Source of the DNA: Leptobrachium leishanense | Taxonomy: Eukaryota > Chordata > Amphibia > Anura > Megophryidae | Reading direction: 5' to 3' | Length of the DNA: 64,000 nt | Assembly: GCA_009667805.1 (NCBI GenBank) | Contig: CM019064.1 | Coordinates: 383,236,549-383,300,548 of the forward strand | Shown here: piece after piece, positions 10,799 to 22,235 of the stretch | How the letters are laid out: every line of letters begins with the position of its first letter | How positions within the stretch are numbered: the stretch's first letter is position 1 | Notes under the pieces: model-generated | Seen by the model: only the letters and a program-made list of their open reading frames with translations | What the model was told of the DNA's origin: nothing | The model's database searches: none | Position numbers and translations under genes: made by a program

Positions 10799-13226
10799 CA
10801 CTGGTGTATTTTGGCCTAGGCCAACAAGGCCTAGGCCTAGGGCGGCACTTTCCAGGGGGCGGCGGCCCGCCGGGTGGCCCCACCCCTAAAAAAAAATATA
10901 TATATTTTTTTTTTTACTTTTGCAAATTATTTTACCAGGAAGGATACATTGAGATGTCACTAATTTTCAAGTATGTCCTGGGTAGGCAAGGCCTAGGCTT
11001 TCACTTTCCAGGGGGCAACAAAAAACCACCACTAAATGGGTTACTCACAGAGCACCGAAATGACGCCAACATTTTCAACATTTTGGTGTTCTGTAGTTCC
11101 CTGCAATTCGGGGAATAAAATTTCCCCACCCTGCAGTGAATTCACCATTCACTGCAGGGTCCCCAAAGTGCATGGAGTCGGCCGCTATATGCTGCCACCG
11201 CAAACCCATGGCCTGCTGTTTTCAAAAGAACTACTGAACGAAAATGTCTGGAATTTACATATAAGATCCTATGATTGATAATAAAAAGTTCTGTTACAGA
11301 AAAAAGAACCGCTATTAAAAAAAAGGGGGGGGAATTTTGCCAAAAAATTCTGAAAAATTACTAAAAAGGTACTAAAAAAATAAATAAAAAAACGATAAAT
11401 AAAAAGACTTTTTACTGCAGATTAAAATAATAAATGGTTTATTAGATATTGCATAAAAACGCGAATATTTTTAACATTGAAACCTATGGGGTTCGCCTGA
11501 ATAAACCTGCTGATTGAAACCACCGAACATCAGGGCATTTCACTGCCATTTCTCTGCTGTTTGGTGTTCTCTGAATAGATTAACCATTACTTCTCTATGG
11601 GGATTTGCAATGCCTTCAAACAGCACCGTACTTGCTGGCAGTTCGCCAAACTTGTGTGTGAGCATATCACAGAGCAGTGGTGTACTTAGAGGAGTGGCGG
11701 AGGGCGGGCCGCCCCAGGTACCAGTGATTATTGGGGTGTCATTAGGGGGTACTAGGAGGTGTCACTGTCATTGTGTGTCAGTTTTGAGCTGTGTTCTCAA
11801 CCAACGAGCAGCGGAGCAGGGCGTTTGCATACGGAATAAAATCGAATAGAATAAAAATCCCTCTCTCCTCCCTCCATAGCTCCTCCCCTGCCCCTCAGCA
11901 GCTCTAGGAGAGGGGAGGGGGATGTGATTTGTGTGCAGAGAGAGAAGATGACCGTAAACGGCAGGTAAAGGGCGGGGGTATCAGCAGAATATGAAGCCCT
12001 GTCTGCTTACTGCTGTTTAAAGTGGACCTTTCCTTAACCAGCACTGCAGTGATAGAAATTTGTCATTGAGCTGCCTGGCTCCTGGTGAGGCTGCGTGCGT
12101 GCAGGTCACACTCGGTCCGGCCAGTCAGGTGGTACTGAGTCTCAGTACCACCTGACTGGCTGAACCACGTGACACGCACGCACGCAGCTGCCCGCCCTTT
12201 CGTTAACATGGACTGTCACTCTATTCTGGACTGAACACCCACCGGGAAGGGAATCAAAGCCACGTGCACCCTCTGGCAGTGGCACCCCACTGCTGACAAG
12301 ATGGCTCCACGCACAGGCACAGCCGCGATCCTAACGTGGCCTGGAGGGACCTCCTGCTGAGTCTGTACACAGTCCCTGCTGACTCTGCTCACAGCCCTAC
12401 CGCGGACGGAGGCCGGTAAATGTAGAATAAATAATTGCTGTGTGCTCATATACACTCGGTTTGCTGGGAGTTTTATTGCTGTGGATTCTGATGCACTCAT
12501 ACACACCACACAATGCATTGCTGGGAGTTTTATTGCTGTGGATTCTGATACGCTGACCCGCACATTGCATTACTGGGAGTTTTATTGCTGTGGATTCTGA
12601 TACACTCCTACACAATGCACATTGCATTGCTGGAATTTTTATTGCTGTGGATTCTGATACGCTGACACACACCAAACATTGCATTGCTGGGAGTTTTATT
12701 GCTGTGGATTCTGTGATACACACTGCATAGTACTGTGAGTTGTATTGCCCTGGAGCTCTGGGATACGCTCATACACACTGCACATTACTGTGAGTTTTAT
12801 TGCTGTGCAGTTCTGTGATATGCTCATACACAGTACACATTTCTGTGTGTTTTATTGCTGTGCAGCTCTGTGATACGCTCATATGCAGTGCACGTTTCTG
12901 TGGATTTTATTGTTCAACCAATTCGAGCGGCTGTGATCCAGTATACTTGACATGCGTGGCTGTTCTTTGTAAAAATGCTTGAATTTAAACATTTCATAAT
13001 TTTATTTATCTCAATAGATACATTTGAAATGGTATACAAAATATACAAGTAGGCGCTTGGTATCCATTTTTAATATAAAGAGAGGAAAAGGCGGAGCTTA
13101 AAGAGGAAGGGTGGGGATTAACCAGGAAGAGGTGTGTCCTTGACAGGAAGGGAGCCTCAAATTTAAATTAGGGGGTGCACAAGTTTAGTCAGGCCTAGGG
13201 CAGCACAAAACCTAAATACACCACTG
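10799..13226. mobile_element. Non-autonomous hAT element 4 (CASTGGTGTATTT ends)
   Basis: Ends CACTGGTGTATTTTGG and CCTAAATACACCACTG are inverted and flanked by a perfect 8-bp duplication TATATAGG (10791-10798, 13227-13234). It contains a LINE tail fragment (10920-10985, reverse), the shared TTTATTAGATATTG module (11395-11455), a hairpin (12120-12185, GTCAGGTGGTACTGAG) and a tandem array (12440-12910). No transposase. Confidence 0.87.
12440..12910 (-). repeat. Tandem array, about 55-60 bp unit, in hAT 4
   Basis: Units contain GGGAGTTTTATTGCTGTGGA, then TTCTGATAC and a CACACTGCACATTGC-type segment, about eight copies. The same unit occurs at 35030-35165 and in reverse at 42600-42655 inside two other hAT elements. 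Confidence 0.8.
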
Positions 13227-13232
13227 TATATA

Positions 13233-13362
13233 GGGCAGTATTACAAAGTTGGTGCTAACTTAACCAGAGCGGTTGTAAACTTATAGCCTATGGAGGTGTT
13301 AATGGCTCTGGTAAGTTTACAACCGCTCTGGTTAAGTTAGCACCAAGTATGTAATATAGCCC
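13233..13362. mobile_element. Fold-back MITE (GGGC-GTATTACA ends)
   Basis: Arms with GGTGCTAACTTAACCAGAGC and the complement, loop near 13290. The outer ends (GGGCAGTATTACA / TGTAATATAGCCC) resemble those of 55950-56694. It directly abuts hAT 4. Confidence 0.6.
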
Positions 13363-13664
13363 ATCGACTAGTAGTTATAAAGCAGTTTAGAAATATAGGT
13401 GAGCAGATACTCACAGAGACATAGGTGCCTATTGTGCAGCCGATCCGAGCACAAGCATCAAGCTGCTGGAGGCAGAGAGTGATGTAGTGAGGGAGAAAGC
13501 AATTATTTGCTGTGATTTTATTATTATGATTTGCAAAATGCTTAATTGCAATTAATAGCCTGTTCATTTCCAATGTTTAGATGGCTTAGAGACCTGCACT
13601 TCTCGATTTTGATCTAAAATTAATTTACCTGGAAAAAGCAAAAGCAATTGTGAAACATATAAAA

Positions 13665-13846
13665 CAGTGTTTCCCAAACCTGTCCCCAGGATCCTCTGCC
13701 TCACCAGGTTTTCCAGATATCTGAAGCACAGCACAGGTGATATGATTTGCTGCTCAGTGATTGCAGGATTCAGTCTGCTTTTCCACAAGGTGAACCTTAA
13801 AACCTGGCCTGTTAGAGGGTCCCGAGGACAGGTTTGGGAAACACTG
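13665..13846. mobile_element. Small hAT MITE (CAGTGTTTCCCAAACCTG ends)
   Basis: 18-bp perfect inverted ends with flanks ATATAAAA / ATTTAAAA (7 of 8 match). The core AGCACAGCACAGGTGATATG is shared by the copies at 28133, 38016, 60758 and 61461. Confidence 0.8.
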
Positions 13847-14007
13847 ATTTAAAACCGATACATAGGTGGAAAAAAGAGGCTACGTAAGTCAGCAAACAAG
13901 GAGCACATGAGAATTATTTTTTCTTTTGTAGCAATACAGGGAGTATGACGTTTTCAATAGATGAAAATATTTCAATGTTATACTGATTGCCGGAGGAATT
14001 CCGATCA

Positions 14008-14620
14008 GGGGTGTAGAGAAGGGGGAGCCCACAGGGACGGTTGCCCCAGGTGAAAAATTCTTTAGGGGCACAAACTTTCAAAGAAAATTTGCACCCCTAA
14101 TAACTTGCATTACTAGGGCTTTTTTTCTGCCAGTACGCCCCACCTGCGGGACCTTTCCCCGCCCACTGATATCAGATGTGGGATCCCCCGCCGAGCAGGG
14201 AATTCCCTATGGGAGAGATGGGGTAATTTAGACCCCTGTATCTCTGGCCTCATACAACCTAAAGGGACAGTTGTAGGATCATTTGAAAAGCCAGAGCACA
14301 GCATTTCCAATGATACCAAACAGGAGCAGATTTCATGTAAAAAAATTGAACTATAGTGCTGCATTAGAGATAGAAAATTATTTCATTTTCAATTATATAG
14401 TGAACAATGATGCTGATGCTGCACTGTGGACCTCTGTTATGTGTAGTGTGTATATGCATATCACAGAGTTTTCTTGCTGTGGCCCTGGCTCCATTGCCTG
14501 CATATTGCACCCTCTATTTATTAGCTTCATTCAGAGACTAGTGGAAGGAAATCAGAGTATGCTAATGTGTCCACAGGTTGGGGGGTGCAATACTTGCCTT
14601 GCCCTGGGCGCTGACAACCC
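14008..14620. repeat. Possible degenerate hAT fragment
   Basis: Starts CAGGGGTGTAGAGAAGG with GGTTGCCCCAGG inside, a hAT-like left end. A right end (TTGCCCTGGGCGCTGACAACCC near 14600) is only loosely complementary. No duplication found. Confidence 0.3.
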
Positions 14621-14627
14621 ACACTAT

Positions 14628-14808
14628 CAGGGCTATTCAGAAAGAGGTGAAATCCTTGAGAATGACTGGAGAATTGAAAATTCTAGGTCAAAAGAGTCAA
14701 ACCAGAAAAATTCTCCCATTTATCTCACTTTCCAAATTGGCTATTTGGTCTAGTTTGTTCATTCTCCTGCCAATTCTCAAGGTTTTCACCTCTCTCTGAA
14801 TAGCCCTG
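14628..14808. mobile_element. Fold-back MITE (CAGGGCTATTCAGA ends)
   Basis: Arms are complementary almost throughout, flanked by TAT on both sides (14625-14627, 14809-14811). Same family as 4247-4427. Confidence 0.78.
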
Positions 14809-14811
14809 TAT

Positions 14812-15816
14812 GCCACGCATTCCGATACAACATGAAATGATAGCTCAGAGAGTCAGTAGCTGTTTCAACACTTGTTGATTGGTAAGCAGAGACTTCCTCA
14901 ATGTCATAATAATTCTATAATGGGGAAATTGGTGGTAACAGGAATACTGGATTGAAAATTTATGCGATGCCAAAGAGGGATGACAATGGACGCACAGGAT
15001 TGGGAAGGAATGGAGAGAACAGGAAAAGCAAAAGAAAAAAAATGCATTTGGTCTCTTTCATTTTACTAAATGAGCACTGAATTAATATAAACGTAATTAA
15101 TTTAAATATGTATTAATAAAAGAAACTCTCTAATGATATAGAGCTCCAGAGGGCTAAATCGCTACAAGTTGACATTTGGCCCGGGGCTAAGTAATCCATG
15201 CTTATATCCTGCTCTGTATCCTATCATCACTATGCAAAGACTTGAACGGAGAAGAAAATGAAGCCATTCCTGGCCATATTACACATACAACCGCTGGTCT
15301 TTTCATATAACTAAATGGGAAAACACAGATATATTGGCACTGAGGCAGCAGATTGATCAACTGCTCTCAACCATGCATGAAAAGGGGTTGGTTTGGAATA
15401 TGCAGGACTCCTCACACTCTAGGGAAGCACAGTTCATGTGCTGCCCACCAATAGTTTTTATTCATGTGTTAGCTTAATTAAGAATTAAAATAATTACTGC
15501 AAACTTTCAGGAGTCTGTGAGAGTGTTCTCCACAATACAAATAAACCAGAATGTAACCAATGATTTGGCAAGACACCGGTGATAAAATTAAGAAATTGGA
15601 TCAGAAAGTATAAATTGTTTATAAATGAATACAATGTGGAGTCTAGTTTCTACAAATATATACAGTATATGCTTTTGTGCAACAGTTTCTTACATAAGCA
15701 TATAATGCCGCAGGAAGTGGGGCTGAATACTAACAGTGTATGCTACAAAGTACTCGTGCAAATGGCAGTATCGGTGCATCCCTACTTTTTATAAAGGCAA
15801 GTTGGCTTGCAGGATG
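14812..15816. other. Unassigned sequence
   Basis: AT-rich unique sequence without recognisable exon, repeat end or RNA gene. Confidence 0.3.
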
Positions 15817-15824
15817 TCTTACAT

Positions 15825-15953
15825 CAGGGCTGTCAAACTGCAGCCCTCCAGATGTTTCTGAACTACAACTCCCATGATTCTCTGGCCATCTATTATAGGA
15901 ATTCAGGGATTTGTAGGCCTCAACATCTGGGGATCTTGAGTTTGACAGCCCTG
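15825..15953. mobile_element. Small hAT MITE (CAGGGCTGTCAAACT ends)
   Basis: Perfect 15-bp inverted ends; the interior contains CTACAACTCCCATGATTCTC, common in vertebrate hAT MITEs. Left flank TCTTACAT; the right flank TCTTA is interrupted by the adjoining Harbinger MITE. Degenerate relatives lie at 25605-25700 and 43070-43200. Confidence 0.7.
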
Positions 15954-15958
15954 TCTTA

Positions 15959-16384
15959 GGCTAGGGTCAGACTAACGCAGTATTAACGTGCGTTTAGCAG
16001 CACTAAATCATGGCCGTGCTAGCAGCAAATGACGTCCAATGCCGGGCAGCATACGAAGAACGGCCGCACGAAAGTGCGGCCGCGCAACGCAAGTGGCAAT
16101 CGAACGCATTTTTGCAAGAACGTGATACCGCTAGTACGGACGTACAGAGTGCGCTGCGTCCGCTAGCGGCGTGTGTGCGTGATTAGGAGACGTCAGACGC
16201 TGCTAATGTCCGGCCAACATAACGTCCAGACACAAAAAGTGTTTTATTGATGATCCGTACAAAATCACGGACAGAAATGCGCATCGTATGACCGCTATCG
16301 CGTATTCCGTGAAAAAATACGTACATTCGTTCGAACGCACTTTTTCACGGACAAAGCGAAAAATGCGTTAGCCTGACCCTAGCC
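15959..16384. mobile_element. Harbinger-type MITE
   Basis: Inverted ends GGCTAGGGTCAGACTAACGC / GACCCTAGCC, flanked by TTA on both sides (15956-15958, 16385-16387). About 270 bp of the left end and 120 bp of the right end match the coding Harbinger element at 29345-32483. Confidence 0.88.
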
Positions 16385-16387
16385 TTA

Positions 16388-16763
16388 GAGTCCGTCATTT
16401 GCCCATTTCAGGCTGTCGGCCTTGAACACCACCATACCACAACACTAATAACACATACGTTAAATCAGGCCCTGGTAAAATACGGATTTGGTTTGGACAA
16501 TTTGATCCAGCCATATATAGTTAAGTGACTTCCTCACCTGCCCTACTCTTGTAGTATGTTTCTCCCTCCAGTTTGGTTTTACCACCACTTATTGCCTTGT
16601 TTTTGCCAGAGGAATGGCATTCTCATACATCAAGAAGCACTGCAGCTGCCAGTAATCTTTATTATGACAGCAATAGAGGTGCACAGAAATCTTAAATTAC
16701 TTATGACTTGACCCCTGCATGAGAGCACATTGGTTCCTGACTGCAAACCAAATACACATGACA
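16388..16763. other. Unassigned sequence
   Basis: Apparently unique sequence between two elements; no gene signals seen. Confidence 0.3.
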
Positions 16764-16778
16764 CTTAATATTAGGGAT

Positions 16779-17895
16779 GAGCCGAACACCCCTGTGTTCG
16801 GTTCAAACTCGAACAATTTCAAAAGTTCGAACTCGAACCGAACTCAATGCAAGTCAATGGGACTCAAAAGTTTGATTTTTAGCGTGCCCTCCAAGAGGGC
16901 ATATATGCAAGATATTTGTCATAAAAGGTGTATGGGGGTCCGGGTAGTGCCCTGGGGGACAGGAAACAAGGACAAAACGTTTAAAAAAAGACGTTTTTTA
17001 AGGAACAGTGAGTTTTCCATAAAATAGGGGTTAAAAATAAAAATGAAAAATTCCTTCAAATATCGTGCCTAGGTGGTCCCCATAACCTGCCCGTGAAGTG
17101 GCGGATTTCTAGGATGTATAGAAACAATCGCCATCAGAGACCCACACACAACACCTAGCCACCCTTAAGGGGTTAAAATGCACAGGGACTGGCTACTATC
17201 CTGTTAGATGAGGGAATGTATTAAAGCAAGGTATATATGACAATAGATAGTCAGAGACTCTAGGGACTCAGCTTGTACGTTTTATGATAGACATTTCTAA
17301 CACAATAATAATTGTATGCTCACATAGGCCCTTCGGGAGAGGTACATGACATACAAATACTGGAATATTATGTTTAAATCTAAGGAGTGTGATAAAGATT
17401 TTATTAAGCCCTTGATGACAAATGACGTAACATCTACATCATTAATGATTGGCTTTACAGAGCCCTGGTTCTGAAGGGGTTAAATAGCATATCAGAGGAT
17501 CGTATAGTAGAAATGAACACTTCTTAGAATTCAGAACAAGCACATTGTTTGTTCATACATGTGCAGGCCACACCCAGTCTGCAGGCAATGTATCAAATTC
17601 ATGAGACCAGACTAATTAGAAGCACATGTTATTTCCAAACACTAATTAAACACCTGTTGTTTACGCCGTTTGAGAGCACAGGTCATTTAGAGGTGAGAAT
17701 CTTTGCACCTAGACATTAGGTAGTTTTTTAATTCAATATCTAATAAACCATTGCTTATAATATTCTGCAGTAAAGAGTCTCTTTATTTCTAGATTTTTTT
17801 AAGCATTTTTTATACTTTTTTCAAACTCTAACTGAACACGCCAAAAAGTTCGAAGTTCGAACTCTGAACTGATCGACCCGAACAGCTCATCCCTA
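16779..17895. mobile_element. hAT element A nested in the terminal repeat of B
   Basis: Same family as 510-2402 (in reverse), lacking the piggyBac insertion. TTAGGGAT precedes (16771-16778) and follows (17896-17903) it. The simplest reading is an 8-bp duplication of B's own end, with one overlapping TAGGGAT lost by slippage at the left junction. Confidence 0.7.
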
Positions 17896-18054
17896 TTAGG
17901 GATGTGCATGACTTTTTTTTTCGTTTCGGGTCATTTCGGACAGTTTTTGTTTGGTGTTTCGGATCAGTTAGTTTTTCGTTTTGAGTTATTTTGTTTTTAT
18001 TGCTTATTTAAGAATGGGAAGTAGATTACTACCAATAGAATGAAAGCTTCTTTA

Positions 18055-18428
18055 GGCTAGGGTCAGACTAACGCATTTTTCGCGTCGTCTGTGAAAAAGT
18101 GCATTCGAACGAATGGACGTATTTTTTCACGGAATACGTGATAGCGGTCATACGATGCGCATTTTCGTCCGTGATTTTGTACGGATCATCAATAAAACTC
18201 TTTTTGCGTCTGGACGTTATGCTGGCCGGACATTAGCAGCATCTGATGTCTCCTAATCACGCACACACGCCGCTAGCGTCAGTACTAGCGGTATCACGTT
18301 CTCGAAAAAAATGCGTTTGTTTGCCGCCTGCGTTGCTCAGACGTACATTGCCCGTCATTTGCTGCCACTACGGCCGTGATAAAGTGCGGCTGCACGCGCG
18401 TTCGCACTGCGTTCGTCTGACCCTAGCC
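18055..18428. mobile_element. Harbinger-type MITE in left arm of hAT B
   Basis: GGCTAGGGTCAGAC ends flanked by TTA (18052-18054, 18429-18431). The mirror arm of B (around 19955-19965) keeps the uninterrupted site with a single TTA. Confidence 0.88.
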
Positions 18429-18533
18429 TTACTTATTTATTTTATTTGGATTTTCTAGACATTTTTTGGGTGAAATTTTAGGTTGCCTAACTTTTTTTAA
18501 AGAAACAAGGCTTTTTAACTCCTAGGTTTCAAT

Positions 18534-19392
18534 GCAGCATATGAATCCACGCACTGCCGGGCAGCACCTCTCTGCAGTATAATTAATGCAGCATATGAAT
18601 CCGCACACTGCCGGGCAGCACCTCTCTGCAGTATAATTAATGCAGCATATGACTCCGCACACTGCGGGGAAGCACCTCTCTGCAGTATAATTAATGCAGC
18701 ATATGAATCCGCACACTGCCGGGCAGCACCTCTCTGCAGTATAATTAATGCAGCATATGAATCCGCACACTGCGGGGAAGCGCCTCTCTGCAGTATAATT
18801 AATGCAGCATATGAATCCGCACACTGCAGGGAAGCGCCTCTCTGCAGTATAATTAATGCAGCATATGAATCCGCACACTGCAGGGAAGCGCCTCTCTGCA
18901 GTATAATTAATGCAGCATATGAATCCACACACTGCGGGGAAGCACCTCTCTGCAGTATAATTAATGCAGCATATGAATCCACACACTGCGGGGAAGCACC
19001 TCTCTGCAGTATAATTAATGCAGCATATGAATCCGCACACTGCAGGGAAGCGCCTCTCTGCAGTATAATTAATGCAGCATATGAATCCGCACACTGCAGG
19101 GAAGCGCCTCTCTGCAGTATAATTAATGCAGCATATGAATCCGCACACTGCAGGGAAGCACCTCTCTGCAGTATAATTAATGCAGCATATGAATACGCAC
19201 ACTGCGGGGAAGCACCTCTCTGCAGTATAATTAATGCAGCATATGAATACGCACACTGCTGGGAAGCGCCTCTCTGCGGTATAATTAATGCAGCATATGA
19301 ATACGCACACTGCTGGGAAGCGCCTCTCTGCAGTATAATTAATGCAGCATATGAATCCACACACTGCGGGGAAGCGCCTCATTATGCAGCAT
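18534..19392 (-). repeat. 54-bp satellite array, left block (about 16 units)
   Basis: Units of 54 bp (18 codons) with CAGTATAATTAATGCAGCAT, ATGAATCCGCACACTGC and GGGAAGCRCCTCTCTG. The unit length is a multiple of three and lacks stops, so two reverse-strand frames stay open for about 280-308 codons. These are repeat artefacts rather than genes. Units differ mainly at CCGC/CCAC/ACGC and at the C/G/A after ACTGC. Confidence 0.92.
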
Positions 19393-19504
19393 ATGAGTCC
19401 ACACACTGCTGGGAACTTGCCAACAGTGTGTGGATTCATATGCATCATTAATTATAACTCCTACAAAACGAAAAACTGATCGGAAAAATGAAATCGACCC
19501 AAAA

Positions 19505-19885
19505 CACCGTATCGATCTGCAGAGAGGTTGCCCCACAGTGTGCAGACTCATATGCTGCATTAATTATACTGCAGAGAGGTGCTTCCCAGCAGTGTGTGGA
19601 TTCACATGCTGCATTAATTATACTGCAGAGAGGCGCTTCCCAGCAGTGTGTGGATTCATATGCTGCATTAATTATACTGCAGAGAGGTGCTTCCCAGCAG
19701 TGTGTGGATTCATATGCTGCATTAATTATACTGCAGAGAGGTGCTTCCCCGCAGTGTGCGGAGTCATATGCTGCATTAATTATACTGCAGAGAGGCGCTT
19801 CCCCGCAGTGTGCGGATTCATATGCTGCATTAATTTTACTGCAGAGAGGCGCTGCCCGGCAGTGTGTGTATGCTACATTGAAACC
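19505..19885 (+). repeat. 54-bp satellite array, right block in opposite orientation (about 7 units)
   Basis: The same unit as in the left block, inverted, so the blocks face each other across about 110 bp of different sequence (19393-19504). Together with the flanking arms they could form a very long hairpin. Confidence 0.9.
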
Positions 19886-20194
19886 TATGGGTTAAAAAGC
19901 CTAGTTTCTTTAAAAAAAATTAGGAAACCTAAAATTTCACCCAAAAAAAATAATAATTAAAGATACTTTCATTCTATTGGTAGTAATCTACTTTCCATTC
20001 TTAAATAAGTAATAAAAAACAAAAAAACTAACTGATATGAATCACCAAATCGATCCGCACCGAAATTTCAGATCGCTGAAAATTTTCGAACGCCCGATAT
20101 TTCATTTTCGGAAATACTTCCGAAATAAGAAAATGGTGATTTTCGTCCGAATTTGGATTCGGAACGAAACGAATTGCACAGCTCTACTAAATAT

Positions 20195-20930
20195 ACATTC
20201 TTGGCTTAGTGCTGCTAATGTGCTTTAGTATTTAAGAAAAATCTGTAAAATACTGTAAAAGATGGGTTAAAATAAAACATTATAAGATGTTATAAAAGGG
20301 AAAAGTAAGTAGAGGGAAAAGTTATTAGAAGAAATTTTTCAAACCACCACTAAATTGACAAAGCAGAAGAGACGCAGATAAAATCAACTCCCTGGAGAGT
20401 CTGAGCTTTTATTTGTTACAAGACAACAATAAAATCACTTTAATAAAAGTGTTTGTTCAAGCCACAAATTTGAAACGACCAGGGAATTTGAATAAAGTAA
20501 TTTAAATATTCACACCGCATAATTTGTAGTTTCTGTATGTTTTATCGGCAGAAACGTACAGCAAAAGAAACTTTGACCTGTCCAAGGAGGGATGACGTTT
20601 CTTGGCACACACCAAAAGGTCTTAAAAAAAAAAAAAAGCTAAAAACAGCAGAGACAGTCCTTCCAAACATCAATTCAGTGTGTTAAAACAAGCACTGGCT
20701 GCAGCTTCTACTGTACACTGCAATGCGGGTTGCATGGGGTCTACGCCGATAGGAGCTCAAGAGGAAAAAGTCTTTAAACTCTTCTGTTAAAGAAGAACTT
20801 GCTAAATGTAGGGAATAAAAAATAAGGTTGCTAAAGTTTTGAGCTTAAAATGTTGGTGGGTGTGCATGGCTGGATGCCGACGTGAGAGAACACAGGCTGC
20901 AGGGGCTCCGTCCCGACATCAGGGCAGTCT
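20195..20930. other. Unassigned sequence
   Basis: AT-rich, apparently unique; no exon or repeat boundary recognised. Confidence 0.3.
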
Positions 20931-20933
20931 TTA

Positions 20934-21230
20934 ACGCAGGGCAAAAAGGGGCAGTTGCCCTGGGCCCAGTCATTGAGGGGCCCAAAGCAGCTGTTCCTGG
21001 GGCCCACGTAAACGGTGGATGACCGTCGCCACTGCTAGCGGAATGCATTCACAGCATTCCGCTAGCAGCCCCCTCGACTGACCGTGTCTTCTTGTGAGCG
21101 CCAGCATTCTCCCTCGTGCGGCCGCTGTTCTGTGAAGACTGTGATGTGACCTACAAGCGCGATCTTGTGAGAGCGCGTCACAGCCTTCAGAAGCCAGCAG
21201 CCGTGTGGAGGAGAATCCTGGCACTCGGAG
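20934..21230. repeat. Probable hAT left end preceding the minisatellite
   Basis: CAGGGCAGTCTTTAACGCAG, then TTGCCCTGGGCCC and GGGGCCC segments, resembles the left ends of the minisatellite-bearing hATs at 33723 and 40099. A hairpin (GCTAGCGGAATGC, 21036-21068) follows. No matching right end was found, so the extent is open. Confidence 0.4.
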
Positions 21231-21239
21231 TCACACACG

Positions 21240-22235
21240 GGTGGGGGCCTGTGCTGGATACATATATTTCTGGGGGGGGTCTTTGCTGGACACATATTTC
21301 GGGGGGTCTGTGCTGGATACATATAGGGGCCTGTGTTGGATACATATATTTCTGGGGGCCTTGTGCTGGATGCATATATTTCTGGGGGGCCTGTGTTGGA
21401 TACATATATTCCTGGGGCATTGTGCTGGATGCATAGATTTCTGGGGGGGCCTGTGCTGGATACGTATATTTCTGGGAGGCCTGTGCTGGTTGCATATATT
21501 TCTGGGAGGCATGTGCTGGATGCATATATTTTTGGGGGCCTGTGCTGGATACATATATATTTCTGGGGGGCCTGTGCTGGATGCATATATTTCTGGGGGG
21601 TCTTTGCTGGGTACATATATTTGGGGGGGTGTCTGTGCTGGTTACATATAATTCTGGGGGTATGTGCTGGGTACATATATTTCTGGGAGGTCTGTGCTGG
21701 GTACATATAATTCTGAGAGCCAGTGCTGGGTACATATATTTCTGGGATGTCTGTGCTGGGTACATATAATTCTGGGAGCCTGCGCTGGGTACATATATTT
21801 CTTGTGGGGTCTGTGCTGGGTACATATTTCTTGCGGGGTCTGTGCTGGGTACATACAATTCTGGGGGCATGTGCTGGGTACATATATTTCGGGGGGGTCG
21901 GTGCTGGGTACATATAATTCTGGAAGCCTGTGCTGGGTACATATATTTGGTGGGGCAGTGGTGGGTACATATAATTCTGAGTGTCTGTGCTGGGTACATA
22001 TATTTCTGGGGGGCCTGTGCTGGGTACATATAATTCTGTAAGCCTGTGCTTGGTACATATAATTCTGGAAGTCTGCGCTGGATAAATATATTTCTGGGGG
22101 TCTGTGCTGGGTACATACAATTCTGGGGGCATGTGCTGGGTACATATATTTCTGGGGGGGTTAGTGCTGGGTACATATAATTCTGGGTGTCTGTGCTGGG
22201 CACATATATTTCAGGGGGGGTCTGTGCTGGATACA
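21240..22235 (+). repeat. Minisatellite, about 30-bp variable unit
   Basis: More than 30 units of CTGTGCTGGGTACATATATT followed by TCTGGGGG or similar, with drift between GGATAC and GGGTAC. Long open frames on both strands (up to about 356 codons) come from the repeat and should not be called genes. Confidence 0.92.

Larger units (their letters stand above)
16772..20186. mobile_element. hAT element B, fold-back with a 54-bp satellite core
   Basis: Ends TAGGGATG... and GTGCA/TGCACAGCTCTA, with flanks CTTAATAT (16764-16771) and CTAAATAT (20187-20194), 7 of 8 matching. Long arms are inverted (AATTTTAGGTTGCC, 18475-18490, against GGAAACCTAAAATT, 19922-19936). The core is two face-to-face 54-bp arrays. 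The left end is interrupted by hAT A (16779-17895) and the left arm by a Harbinger MITE (18055-18428). Confidence 0.72.

Noticed and set aside
18515..19448. Open frames of 281 and 308 codons on the minus strand
   Set aside because: They run through the 54-bp satellite, whose length is a multiple of three and which lacks stops in two frames. There is no promoter, no non-repeat domain, and both frames are equally open.
18534..19885. CRISPR array
   Set aside because: Adjacent units are near-identical along their full 54 bp, without unique spacers, in a vertebrate repeat context.
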